A stretch of 64,000 bases of DNA from CAZOWM01 sp964583615 (GTDB lineage Bacteria; Spirochaetota; B62-G9; DRHN01). A program made the position numbers and the translations under genes. The DNA lies in contig CAZOWM010000004.1 of assembly GCA_964583615.1 (NCBI GenBank), positions 1-64,000 of the forward strand, written 5' to 3'. The notes under the pieces were generated by a model that was not told where the DNA came from, did not search any database, and saw nothing but the letters and a program-made list of their open reading frames with translations. Positions 28,053 through 35,877 of the stretch are shown here, piece after piece (position 1 is the stretch's first letter; every line of letters begins with the position of its first letter).

Positions 28053-28484
28053 TTACTGCACGGAGAAAAAAAGGTATTCGTCGTATCCACCCTTTGGGCA
28101 GTCACGAAGCACTTCCAGTGAGGCGCTTCCCTTCTGCGCTGCAGTAAACTGAAGTTCCTGGACCCACCCCCGTGCTGATGTTTCCTCCCACTGACCCGCA
28201 CTCACGAGCTGAAGTGAAAGATGATCTTTTTCGGTGTTCCATTTTTCTTCATCGAGCAGGTACACCGTATCCTCAGGCGGCATCACGCAGTTTCTGTGGT
28301 CTTCAACGAACTCGATCCGCAGGGCGTAGGTTACATCATGGTGTAAAACGGTTTCTCTTCCTGGATACACCTGGTCTTCTTCCCCATCAGGGGAAATCAG
28401 ACTGAAATGCATTTCACAGGCAAAGAGGCCGAATGCGGGGAGAAGCACCCCGAGAAAAACAGCGATGATAATAAGGTTTTTCAT
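28053..28484 (-). CDS. small exported protein paired with the membrane ferredoxin
   Basis: Residues 1-22 are a signal peptide (LLPAFGLFA), with Cys23 directly after it, so lipidation is possible. The mature part is a compact beta-rich domain with a FVEDHRNCVMPPEDTVY string, in which His, Cys and Asp/Thr spacing recurs in small proteins encoded beside NosR/NapH-like ferredoxins as far as I recall. It starts the operon, 18 bases before the membrane ferredoxin gene. Possible metal or redox ligand role is inference. Confidence 0.65.
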   Translation of the reverse strand: MKNLIIIAVFLGVLLPAFGLFACEMHFSLISPDGEEDQVYPGRETVLHHDVTYALRIEFVEDHRNCVMPPEDTVYLLDEEKWNTEKDHLSLQLVSAGQWEETSARGWVQELQFTAAQKGSASLEVLRDCPKGGYDEYLFFSVQ

Positions 28485-28836
28485 TATTTTTTTCCTCCCT
28501 CATGTTTCATCTTGTGTACAATGATACATTCACTTTTTCCACACACTGTGGAGAAAATGTGAAGATTCTGTGAATTTAAAAGGAGCCAAAGTCCAATAGA
28601 CACCTTAGATAATCTGGCACAGTCTCTTCTATGGTTCAGCCAGCGGTTGAAAGTGGTTGAAGCACATCAGGCAGGGGATATACAAGCCAACAGGGTGGTC
28701 AGCATCGCTCCTGGGTTAGTTTTTGATCGGTTGTGGCAAAAGAGGGGGTTAGAGGGAATCATTACTCGGATGACAATTGGTGATTTGGGCAATACTGGAT
28801 TTTTAAGTCATTATGTGGCAATTAATCGACATCGCT
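28485..28836. other. intergenic region with transposase scrap and imperfect inverted repeat
   Basis: The left part (28528-28562) contains an imperfect inverted repeat, TTCACTTTTTCCACA against TGTGGAGAAAATGTGAA, upstream of the secreted-protein gene. The right part, from about 28580, reads as a fragment of a transposase. No intact gene lies here. Confidence 0.6.
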
Positions 28837-28853
28837 CTATAGAGGAAATGTAA
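28580..28853 (+). pseudogene. transposase fragment, IS1634/IS4-like
   Basis: An open frame without a proper start, containing VVEAHQAGDIQANRVV and APGLVFDRLWQKRGLEGII. This resembles the N-terminal region of IS1634-type DDE transposases, where a LVxDRLWxxxGL string is common. After about 90 codons the likeness ends and the frame stops at 28853, which overlaps the end of the ABC-kinase gene on the other strand. No catalytic DDE residues or inverted repeats are found. Family assignment is from memory. Confidence 0.45.
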
Positions 28854-30657
28854 TTGTAAACTGGCAGCCCGAGTTATTAAAATTATCAACTTTGATGCTA
28901 CCGTTATATTTTTTTATAATTCCATAGCTAATACTCAATCCCAGGCCAAAATTTTCGGCCTTTCCCTTTTTCGTGGAGTAGAATGGGAGGAATACATTAT
29001 AGGGGTTTTTATCTGTTATTCCGGCTCCGGTATCTCTAAATCGAATTGAAACAACATCGGAATTCTTTTTTTGCATCTTTATTGTATCAATAAATATATT
29101 CCCGCCTGATGGCATGGCTTCAAAACTGTTCTTCAGTAAATTAAGGATAACTTGTTTAATCTCATTTTTATTCGCCAGGATCCTTACACATTCATCTGTG
29201 GGATTAAAATATATTTGAATGTTTTTATGTTTCATATTGTATTTAATAAGGTTAATGATATTGAGAATAGTATCATTAAGATCTATGTTTTCCCTGTTTA
29301 CCTTTTTATTATCAGAGAAGGTTATCAGATTGCTTACGATATTCGCAATATAATGTATCTCATTGTCAAGGTTCTCAACGATATCATGGAGGGTATCGTT
29401 AGACAGCTGGTATTTTAGAAAATCAATATCATTATATATTATTTCAAGAGGATTGTTAATCTCATGAGCAACTCCTGCTGCAAGCAATCCTACGGAGGCG
29501 AGTTTCTCTGATAAAATGAACTGCTCTCTCATCTCTTCCTGTTCAGTGATATCTTCAATGATGATGATATTGCCGATGAAAAAGCATCCGTCGAATATAG
29601 GGTAAATCTTTATATTGTTCTTTGTTTTTTCCGCATTCACAATGAGAGGTGTATTGTAAAAGATATTTTCCTTTCTTTTTGTTAGGGCATTTTCTAAAAG
29701 AGTGAGTGTCTCACCGTTGTTCTCGCCGAAGAGATCTTTTAGTCGTATGTTCTGAAGGTTCTTATTGTTCAGCTTGAAATGTTCTTTGCCATGGCTATTA
29801 ATCATTTTAATCATATTATCTCTGTCAGTAACCATGAGATTAACTGGCAGATTCTGAAGTATCGCTTCGTTATACTTTAGAAGGTTATAAAACTCTTTGT
29901 TTGCATTCTCGGTGGTCTTGTTTGTTGTGATCTGCGTATATGCCATTTTTATTAGATTGATTTTGTCGATCTCATTGATCTTATCCGTGATAAGCAGCTC
30001 TCCGTTCTTAATAATACTTACCTTGTCCGCGAAATGATATATATTATCGATGCGATGAGAAATACAGATCGTAGACATGCCTGTCTCTTTCAATTTTTTC
30101 AGTATCTTGAGTACCTTGTCCAGTGTATCTGAAGAGAGCTTTTCAAGCGCCTCATCCAGGATGAGCAGACGGGGCTTTGAATATATGTGTTTGAGAATGT
30201 CGATAAGCACACGATCTGACAGAGTAAGGTCCTTTAAGGGGGCTGCGGGTGATATATTGAAATCAAACTGCGTAAGAATTGATTTCGCTTCCCTGTATAG
30301 TTTACGTGATGTCACTAGTGGGATGGAGTATATGAATCTGCTCTCAACAAAAAGATTATGGGCAACCGAGAAATCATCGAACAGCTGATTATGCTGATTT
30401 ACCATCTCGATTCCGATACTCCTGGCCTGCTGTATGGTGAAAGAGTTGAACTTTCTTCCTTTGAAGATGATTGTGCCTGACCTTGGCTTTAGAGCACCAC
30501 TAATAATCATGCAGAGGGACGATTTTCCGGCACCATGTTCACCAACGATGGCATGGATCTCAGAAGGATATATAGTGAGGTCTATGTCTCTGAGAACCTG
30601 TAAATTACCGTAGTTGAGGTTTATGTGTTCCAAACATATGAGAGGATTGGAAGACAT
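28837..30657 (-). CDS. hybrid sensor: sugar-ABC ATPase domain fused to PAS and histidine kinase
   Basis: A soluble 606-residue protein with a rare domain order. Residues 5-235 form one nucleotide-binding domain like the N-terminal half of RbsA-type importers: Walker A GEHGAGKSS (39-47), Q-loop Gln88, Walker B LLILDEA (164-170) and H-loop His201. The signature motif is degenerate (LTLSDRVLIDI, 144-154). Residues 255-375 form a PAS-like domain. Then come HisKA with the phospho-accepting His398 in AAGVAHEINNPLE, an N box (NLLKNSFEAM), G1 DTGAGI and G2 GLGLS, as in NtrB-type kinases. No membrane segment is seen. The start is the ATG two bases after the regulator stop (TAATATG); the frame is open to 30690. 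It presumably phosphorylates the product of 30659-31993. The AT-rich codon use differs from that of most of the window. Confidence 0.9.
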   Translation of the reverse strand: MSSNPLICLEHINLNYGNLQVLRDIDLTIYPSEIHAIVGEHGAGKSSLCMIISGALKPRSGTIIFKGRKFNSFTIQQARSIGIEMVNQHNQLFDDFSVAHNLFVESRFIYSIPLVTSRKLYREAKSILTQFDFNISPAAPLKDLTLSDRVLIDILKHIYSKPRLLILDEALEKLSSDTLDKVLKILKKLKETGMSTICISHRIDNIYHFADKVSIIKNGELLITDKINEIDKINLIKMAYTQITTNKTTENANKEFYNLLKYNEAILQNLPVNLMVTDRDNMIKMINSHGKEHFKLNNKNLQNIRLKDLFGENNGETLTLLENALTKRKENIFYNTPLIVNAEKTKNNIKIYPIFDGCFFIGNIIIIEDITEQEEMREQFILSEKLASVGLLAAGVAHEINNPLEIIYNDIDFLKYQLSNDTLHDIVENLDNEIHYIANIVSNLITFSDNKKVNRENIDLNDTILNIINLIKYNMKHKNIQIYFNPTDECVRILANKNEIKQVILNLLKNSFEAMPSGGNIFIDTIKMQKKNSDVVSIRFRDTGAGITDKNPYNVFLPFYSTKKGKAENFGLGLSISYGIIKKYNGSIKVDNFNNSGCQFTITFPL

Positions 30658-30658
30658 A

Positions 30659-31993
30659 TTATTCGGGTATAGAGATTCCATATTTTTCAATCTTATTATA
30701 CAGAGTTTTTCGGCTCATCCTCAATATCTCCGCGGCCTTCTTTTTATTATAGTGGGTGTTTTGAAGTACTTTAGAGATAATACCCTTCTCAGAGGTCTCT
30801 CTGATATTATAGCCGCTTGAAGATTGTTGAATCTCCATAAAGAGAGGGGGAAGGTCCTCCAGTGAGATATGATCTTTTGTTGCTATTACCGCAGCATAAT
30901 TAATGGTATTTTTTAACTGTCTGATGTTCCCCGGCCAATCATAGGACATGAAGATATCCAGCACCTTCTTGTCCAGTCCCTTTATGGGATGATTGTTACG
31001 AGAGAATTCCTTCAAAAAATACTCTGAAAGTAATAGGATATCATCTTTACGCTCTCTTAGATGGGGAAGATTTAAAGTAGCAGCATTAAGCCGGTAATAG
31101 AGGTCTTCGCGAAATTTCTTTTTTGCTATCAAATCCTCAAGATTTTTATTGCTTGCAGCAATGAAACGGACATCTATGTTGATTATGCTATCCCCTCCAA
31201 TTCTTCTGATTTCGCTGTTCTGAAGCGCTCGAAGAATCTTCGCCTGTATGGCAAAGGACATATCTCCTATTTCATCGAGAAAGAGGCTACTTTTGTGTGC
31301 CCTTTCAAAAACTCCCCTGAATTCTGTTTCGGCGCCCGTGTAGGAGCCCTTTTCATGCCCGAACAGTTCGTTATCGAGAAGGTTTTCAGGAAACGCGGCA
31401 CAGTTTATCTTCAGCATCTTTCTCGCCTTGCGACTTGAGTGAGTGTGTATATAATCGGCTAAGATCTCTTTACCTGTCCCGTTTTCGCCGCATATTAAGA
31501 TCGGGATATCCGCGTCTGCCAATTTTTTTGCCTTTTCGCACAGTTCGATTACAGTAGAATTGTTGGTAATAATCTGCGGTATATTTTCGATGAGGTTCTC
31601 TTTCAGGTTTTCGTTTTTTATTCTTATATCCGAAAGTATAATGGCATTCTCCGTTATCTTTAAAAGCTTGTTGAAATCAAGCGGTTTTTGAATATAATCA
31701 TAAGCCCCTATTTTAATAGATTTGACTGCTGATTCGATGGAAGCAAACCCAGTAATCATGATAGCCGTCACATTTTCATCAATATCTGTGAGAGCGCTGA
31801 GTACCTCCAGGCCGTCTTTCTCAGCAAGAACAATATCGAGAAGCACTACATCGATTTTATTTTCTCTATAGGTATTAATAGCCTCCTCTTGGGTGTTGGC
31901 CATAAGGCATTTGTATCCGAAACGTCCGAAGTTCCTTATAAGACTTTTACACAGATTTACATTATCATCGACAATCAGTATTGTGTTTCTCAT
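30659..31993 (-). CDS. NtrC-family sigma-54-dependent response regulator
   Basis: Receiver domain (1-120) with acidic pocket DD9-10, phospho-accepting Asp53 in VVLLDIV and Lys104 in IQKPLD. The AAA+ domain (about 140-370) has Walker A GENGTGKE (169-176), the sigma-54-contacting loop GSYTGA (216-221, a known variant of GAFTGA) and Walker B LFLDEIGD. A Fis-type helix-turn-helix ends the protein (AAEILRMSRKTLYNKIEKY). Once phosphorylated it should activate a sigma-54 promoter, and one lies 128 bases upstream on the other strand. It is the first gene of the regulator pair and precedes the ABC-kinase by two bases. AT-rich like its partner. Confidence 0.95.
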   Translation of the reverse strand: MRNTILIVDDNVNLCKSLIRNFGRFGYKCLMANTQEEAINTYRENKIDVVLLDIVLAEKDGLEVLSALTDIDENVTAIMITGFASIESAVKSIKIGAYDYIQKPLDFNKLLKITENAIILSDIRIKNENLKENLIENIPQIITNNSTVIELCEKAKKLADADIPILICGENGTGKEILADYIHTHSSRKARKMLKINCAAFPENLLDNELFGHEKGSYTGAETEFRGVFERAHKSSLFLDEIGDMSFAIQAKILRALQNSEIRRIGGDSIINIDVRFIAASNKNLEDLIAKKKFREDLYYRLNAATLNLPHLRERKDDILLLSEYFLKEFSRNNHPIKGLDKKVLDIFMSYDWPGNIRQLKNTINYAAVIATKDHISLEDLPPLFMEIQQSSSGYNIRETSEKGIISKVLQNTHYNKKKAAEILRMSRKTLYNKIEKYGISIPE

Positions 31994-32023
31994 CTATACA
32001 CTCACAAGATGCAATGTAAAAAA

Positions 32024-32053
32024 ATTATACACGATTTTTCTTGAGAATGTCAA
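32024..32053 (-). promoter_or_regulatory. consensus sigma-70-type promoter for the regulator pair
   Basis: On the minus strand TTGACA (32053-32048) and TATAAT (32029-32024) are both perfect hexamers, 18 bases apart. Transcription would begin near 32017 and run into the response regulator gene at 31993. Confidence 0.8.
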
Positions 32054-32062
32054 TTCAATTGA
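32050..32062. promoter_or_regulatory. palindrome TCAATTCAATTGA, candidate activator site
   Basis: A perfect 13-bp inverted repeat that overlaps the -35 element of the leftward regulator promoter and lies about 60 bases upstream of the -24 element of the rightward sigma-54 promoter. A second, weaker repeat TACTT-N10-AAGTA is at 32077-32096. Position suits an enhancer that also represses the regulator genes. Confidence 0.4.
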
Positions 32063-32120
32063 TCTCTTTACTTAATTACTTGTATGAGAATAAGTAGTGG
32101 GTAGAGTTAACAGTGCTAAT

Positions 32121-32136
32121 TGGCAAGCTATTTGCT
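32121..32136 (+). promoter_or_regulatory. sigma-54 (-24/-12) promoter for the sugar ABC operon
   Basis: TGGCAAGCTATTTGCT matches the sigma-54 consensus TGGCACG-N4-TTGCW with one mismatch. GG (32122-32123) and GC (32134-32135) have exactly 10 bases between them. Transcription would begin near 32147, 41 bases before the binding-protein start codon. Confidence 0.8.
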
Positions 32137-32187
32137 TACTTGACAATGAAGAAGCGCTTCTATACTATTAAAGAAAGGGAGAGAAAT

Positions 32188-33240
32188 ATGAGAAAAAGAA
32201 TGATCAAACGAGTATGGTTTATCGGTGTACCCCTGTTATTGCTGTGCAGTCTATTCCTGTTTATGGGTTCAGGGAAAGAGGAAGCAGCATCAGGAGAAAA
32301 GATTGGTGAGAAGTTTGATATTGAGTTTGCCGTGGTGCCGAAATCTCTCGACAATCCTGTATTTTTTGCAACAAAGGCAGGAGCAGAAGTGGCTGCTGAA
32401 GAGCTCGGTATCAACCTGATCTATACAGGTCCGGTTGCTGACGAGTCTTCCGAGGCGGCGCGAATCGTTGAGGATCTCATAAATAGAGGGGTTGACGGAA
32501 TTGCGGTATCGGTCAGTAATGCTGAATCAATGACATCAATTATTAAGCAGGCATATGCTAAGAACATTCCGGTAATTACATGGGACTCTGATGCGCCGAA
32601 CTCAAAGAGAAGCATCTACTACGGCTCACCGAACTTTGAGATAGGGGAACTGGTGGCAAATTATCTGGCTGAGGCTCTCGGTGGAAAGGGAAAAGTGGCA
32701 ATTTTTCAGGTGCTCGTCGGGCATCCTAATCTGGATGAGCGGTATGAGGGTATGGTAGCGACATTTAAAAAGTATCCGAACATTGAGGTTGTCCATAGAT
32801 TCACCACAACGGCGATAGAAATTGTGCTGGCAGTAGATGCGGTGGAAAGCTACATAGCGGCACATCCTGAGATCGACGGTCTTGCAACGACCACTGGATT
32901 TCCCTGGTGGGGCAGTATCGGGTCAATGCCGTCGGTGGTGGATAGAGTTAAGAAAGGCTCACTTAAATGCGTGGGCGTCGATCCATTACCGGCAGCCATT
33001 GAGTATGTAGAAAAAGATATCCTCTATGCATGCATAGGACAGAGATTCTATGAAATGGGATACGGCGGTGTAAGGCTCTTGGCCTCACTCGCAGTAAGCG
33101 AGCCATTGAATAAATTTCTCATCGAGCACCCACTCATTATGAGCTCCGGACTCGATGTAGTGACAAAGACAGGCAGGGATGATACAATCAGTTCGGCTGA
33201 TTACAAGAAACTGTGGGCTGAGTGGGAAGCAAAAAAGTAG
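32188..33240 (+). CDS. sugar-binding protein of CUT2-type ABC importer
   Basis: A type I periplasmic binding protein of 350 residues. Residues 1-28 form a hydrophobic export signal (WFIGVPLLLLCSLFLFMG), followed by the Lys/Glu-rich stretch common at the N-terminus of mature spirochaete binding proteins; Cys21 could be lipidated but the lipobox is atypical. The body has YTGPVADESSEAARIVEDLI and VITWDSDAPNSKRSIYYG, typical for RbsB-like proteins. AAAGGGAGAG fixes the start at 32188, although the frame is open to 32113. It is the first gene of the sigma-54-controlled operon. The ligand is unknown. Confidence 0.88.
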   Translation: MRKRMIKRVWFIGVPLLLLCSLFLFMGSGKEEAASGEKIGEKFDIEFAVVPKSLDNPVFFATKAGAEVAAEELGINLIYTGPVADESSEAARIVEDLINRGVDGIAVSVSNAESMTSIIKQAYAKNIPVITWDSDAPNSKRSIYYGSPNFEIGELVANYLAEALGGKGKVAIFQVLVGHPNLDERYEGMVATFKKYPNIEVVHRFTTTAIEIVLAVDAVESYIAAHPEIDGLATTTGFPWWGSIGSMPSVVDRVKKGSLKCVGVDPLPAAIEYVEKDILYACIGQRFYEMGYGGVRLLASLAVSEPLNKFLIEHPLIMSSGLDVVTKTGRDDTISSADYKKLWAEWEAKK

Positions 33241-33348
33241 GGCTCTCTTTACCTGACGAAGCAAGAAGCTACCAGGCTCACGATGCTGAGTCTGGTAGTT
33301 ATTATTTTTCCTAAAAATATTGAAAACGATCGAAACAGCGGTAAGGAT

Positions 33349-34866
33349 ATGGAATCATTAATTGAATTCAAAAATATATCTAAGAGCTTTCCAGGAGTTC
33401 AGGCTCTCAAGGATGTCTCTATTTCTGTGAAGAGGAATTCGATTCATGCCCTTGTCGGTGAGAATGGAGCTGGAAAAACAACATTTATCAAGATATGCGG
33501 GGGTATAGAGACCAAAGATACCGGTGACATCATCTGGAAAGGGAGAAAGGTTACTGTAAGAAACGCCCATGATGCCAAAGAGCTCGGTATATCCATTGTC
33601 CACCAGCAATTTCCGCAGTGTCTGAACCTGACAGTCGCTCAGAACATCTTTATGCCTGAGTTCTCTGAAACAACAGTGGGGTTTCTCAACTGGAATACGA
33701 TCAATAAGAGGGCGAGTGATCTTCTGAGCGATTTCGGTGTCGATCTCAACCCTGCAATGCCGCTGGGGAGACTCGCGATAGAACAGAGGCAGGTGATAGA
33801 GATATGCAAGGCAATAGCGATGGATGTCGATCTGATCATCATGGATGAGCCAACATCCGCGCTGCCCCTCAGGGAGCTCCACAGCTTTTTCGAGATCATT
33901 ACGAGGCTGAAGAAGAGTGGGATGACTATCATCTATGTCTCCCACAAGCTGGATGAGATATTCAGGATCGCCGACATAATAACGGTGCTCAGAGACGGGA
34001 AAGAAGTAGCGACGGTTCCAAAAGCTGACACGACTCCTTCCGAGATTGCAACTGCAATGGTAGGGAGAAGAATTGAGGAGCTGGATGAACACAAAAAACG
34101 AAAAATGAGTTTTCCTCAGCAGGAGTCTCTATTAAAGGTTGAGAACCTGCAAATAGAGCAGATACTCAACGGTGTATCTCTTGATGTCAAGTTCGGTGAG
34201 ATCGTTGGATTGGCCGGACTTCAGGGTTCCGGCTGTAGTGAGCTCTTGAAAGCTGTATTTGGATTAATTCCTTATGACGACGGTTGTATCTACCTTAAAG
34301 GAAAGAAGCTCGAGCTGGGTTCTTCCCGGGATGGTATAGATGTGGGGATTGCCTACATCCCAACAGACAGGCATGTGGAAGGGCTGAACCTTATTATGAG
34401 CATTGGGGAGAATATTGCCCTTGCAGAGTTTAAGAAGCTTTCAAGAATGGGTGTCATATGGAAGAAGAGCATAGAGAAGATCGGCATGAGGTATGTGGAG
34501 CAGCTGGATATAAAAAGCCAGTCTGTATGGGAATCGGTGAATTATCTGAGCGGCGGTAACCAACAGAAGGTCGTGATCGGGAAATGGCTCGCAACAGAGC
34601 CCGTGCTGTTACTCCTTGATGATCCGACCCGGGGAGTAGACGTCGGTGCAAAAGAGGAAATACATAAAATAATCAGGTCTATAGTGCACGAAGGACGTGC
34701 GTGTATCATGACGTCTTCAGAGCTTCCGGAACTCATGTCGTTCTGTGACAGGATTATTACCATGTACAGGGGTTCGATAACCGGCAGTTTCCGTGCCGAA
34801 GAGGTGACAGAAGATACAATCATGCATTACATTACAGGTGCTGAGGAGACATCTGATGGGAGGTAG
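33349..34866 (+). CDS. sugar ABC importer ATPase (tandem nucleotide-binding domains)
   Basis: RbsA-type protein (505 aa) with two ABC domains. N-terminal: Walker A GENGAGKTT, signature-like LAIEQRQVIEI, Walker B LIIMDEPTSAL. C-terminal: lysine-less GLQGSGCSE, signature LSGGNQQK and Walker B LLLLDDPTRGVDVG, in which the usual Glu after the Asp is Asp. The frame is open to 33283, but the likely start is 33349, where MESLIEFKNISKSF aligns with other family members; the GTAAGG element there is rather close to the ATG. The N-terminal half is the closest local relative of the ATPase domain fused to the histidine kinase. Confidence 0.88.
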   Translation: MESLIEFKNISKSFPGVQALKDVSISVKRNSIHALVGENGAGKTTFIKICGGIETKDTGDIIWKGRKVTVRNAHDAKELGISIVHQQFPQCLNLTVAQNIFMPEFSETTVGFLNWNTINKRASDLLSDFGVDLNPAMPLGRLAIEQRQVIEICKAIAMDVDLIIMDEPTSALPLRELHSFFEIITRLKKSGMTIIYVSHKLDEIFRIADIITVLRDGKEVATVPKADTTPSEIATAMVGRRIEELDEHKKRKMSFPQQESLLKVENLQIEQILNGVSLDVKFGEIVGLAGLQGSGCSELLKAVFGLIPYDDGCIYLKGKKLELGSSRDGIDVGIAYIPTDRHVEGLNLIMSIGENIALAEFKKLSRMGVIWKKSIEKIGMRYVEQLDIKSQSVWESVNYLSGGNQQKVVIGKWLATEPVLLLLDDPTRGVDVGAKEEIHKIIRSIVHEGRACIMTSSELPELMSFCDRIITMYRGSITGSFRAEEVTEDTIMHYITGAEETSDGR

Positions 34867-34869
34867 TAA

Positions 34870-35847
34870 ATGGGCCGTGCTGTAGATAGCGAGAAACGCA
34901 GGGATGTAGCGAGATCTATATTTCGGGCAAAAGAGATGGGTGTGCTCCTTCCCCTCGTGGTACTCGTCATTGCACTTGCATTCCTGGCGCAGAACTTTTT
35001 AACAAGAAATAATCTCTTCAGTGTGCTTCGGGCAATCTCCTTTGAGGGGATAGTGTCGATAGGTATGCTCATTGTTATGTTGACTGCCGGACTGGATCTT
35101 TCGGTGGCCTCCAACATGGCCTTTACCGGGATCCTCGCCTCCATACTGATGACAAACGGCATCCCCACTTTCCCAGCGATTATTCTGTCGCTTGTGGGAA
35201 GTGCCTGCGTGGGGCTCGTGAACGGGTTTCTCATAAACAAGGTGAAGCTGGGCGCAATAATAGTCACACTTGGGATGCTCAGTGTCATAAGAGGTCTCTC
35301 CTATATCGTAACGCAAGGAATGCCGATTGTCGATCTGCCGGGAAACTTCACCTTTCTTGGGCAGGGACTCATCGGAGGTCTGGTTCCAGTTCCGATCCTC
35401 TTCTTTGTGGTTATTGCAGCCATCTGCCATTTTGTGCTCAAATACACCGTGCTTGGTTACCATTTCTTCTCGGTTGGCGGCAACGAAACAGCAAGCAGGT
35501 ACTCCGGGATCAATGTGGAGCGGGTACGGTACTTCTCGTACCTTATCTGTAGTGTGTTCGCGGGTATTGGGGGGCTGCTGCTCATAGCACGTCTCGGAGT
35601 AGCTCAGCCTTCCATCGCTGTCGGATACGAGCTGAGCATTATTGCAGCGGTTATTATCGGCGGCGCGAGTCTCCAAGGCGGAGAAGGGTCCGTTTTGGGA
35701 GCGGTGATCGGTGTCCTCATCATCGGGGTTATCAGGAACGGTCTGGTCTTGATGAACATAGGGGGATTCTATATCCAGTTCGCCAACGGTATGATGATCC
35801 TCGCTGCCGTAATAATCAACAGGTTGAGGGGGATACGTTCGGGATAA
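34870..35847 (+). CDS. sugar ABC importer permease, CUT2 type
   Basis: Integral membrane protein of 325 residues with eight to ten hydrophobic helices and the ATPase-contact loop VIIGGASLQGGEGSVLG near residue 265. It begins three bases after the ATPase stop and has a GGGAGG ribosome-binding site. Only one permease gene is present, so the channel is presumably a homodimer, as for RbsC. Confidence 0.9.
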   Translation: MGRAVDSEKRRDVARSIFRAKEMGVLLPLVVLVIALAFLAQNFLTRNNLFSVLRAISFEGIVSIGMLIVMLTAGLDLSVASNMAFTGILASILMTNGIPTFPAIILSLVGSACVGLVNGFLINKVKLGAIIVTLGMLSVIRGLSYIVTQGMPIVDLPGNFTFLGQGLIGGLVPVPILFFVVIAAICHFVLKYTVLGYHFFSVGGNETASRYSGINVERVRYFSYLICSVFAGIGGLLLIARLGVAQPSIAVGYELSIIAAVIIGGASLQGGEGSVLGAVIGVLIIGVIRNGLVLMNIGGFYIQFANGMMILAAVIINRLRGIRSG

Positions 35848-35877
35848 GGATAGATAAATTTGTGAAGGAGGGTGGAC

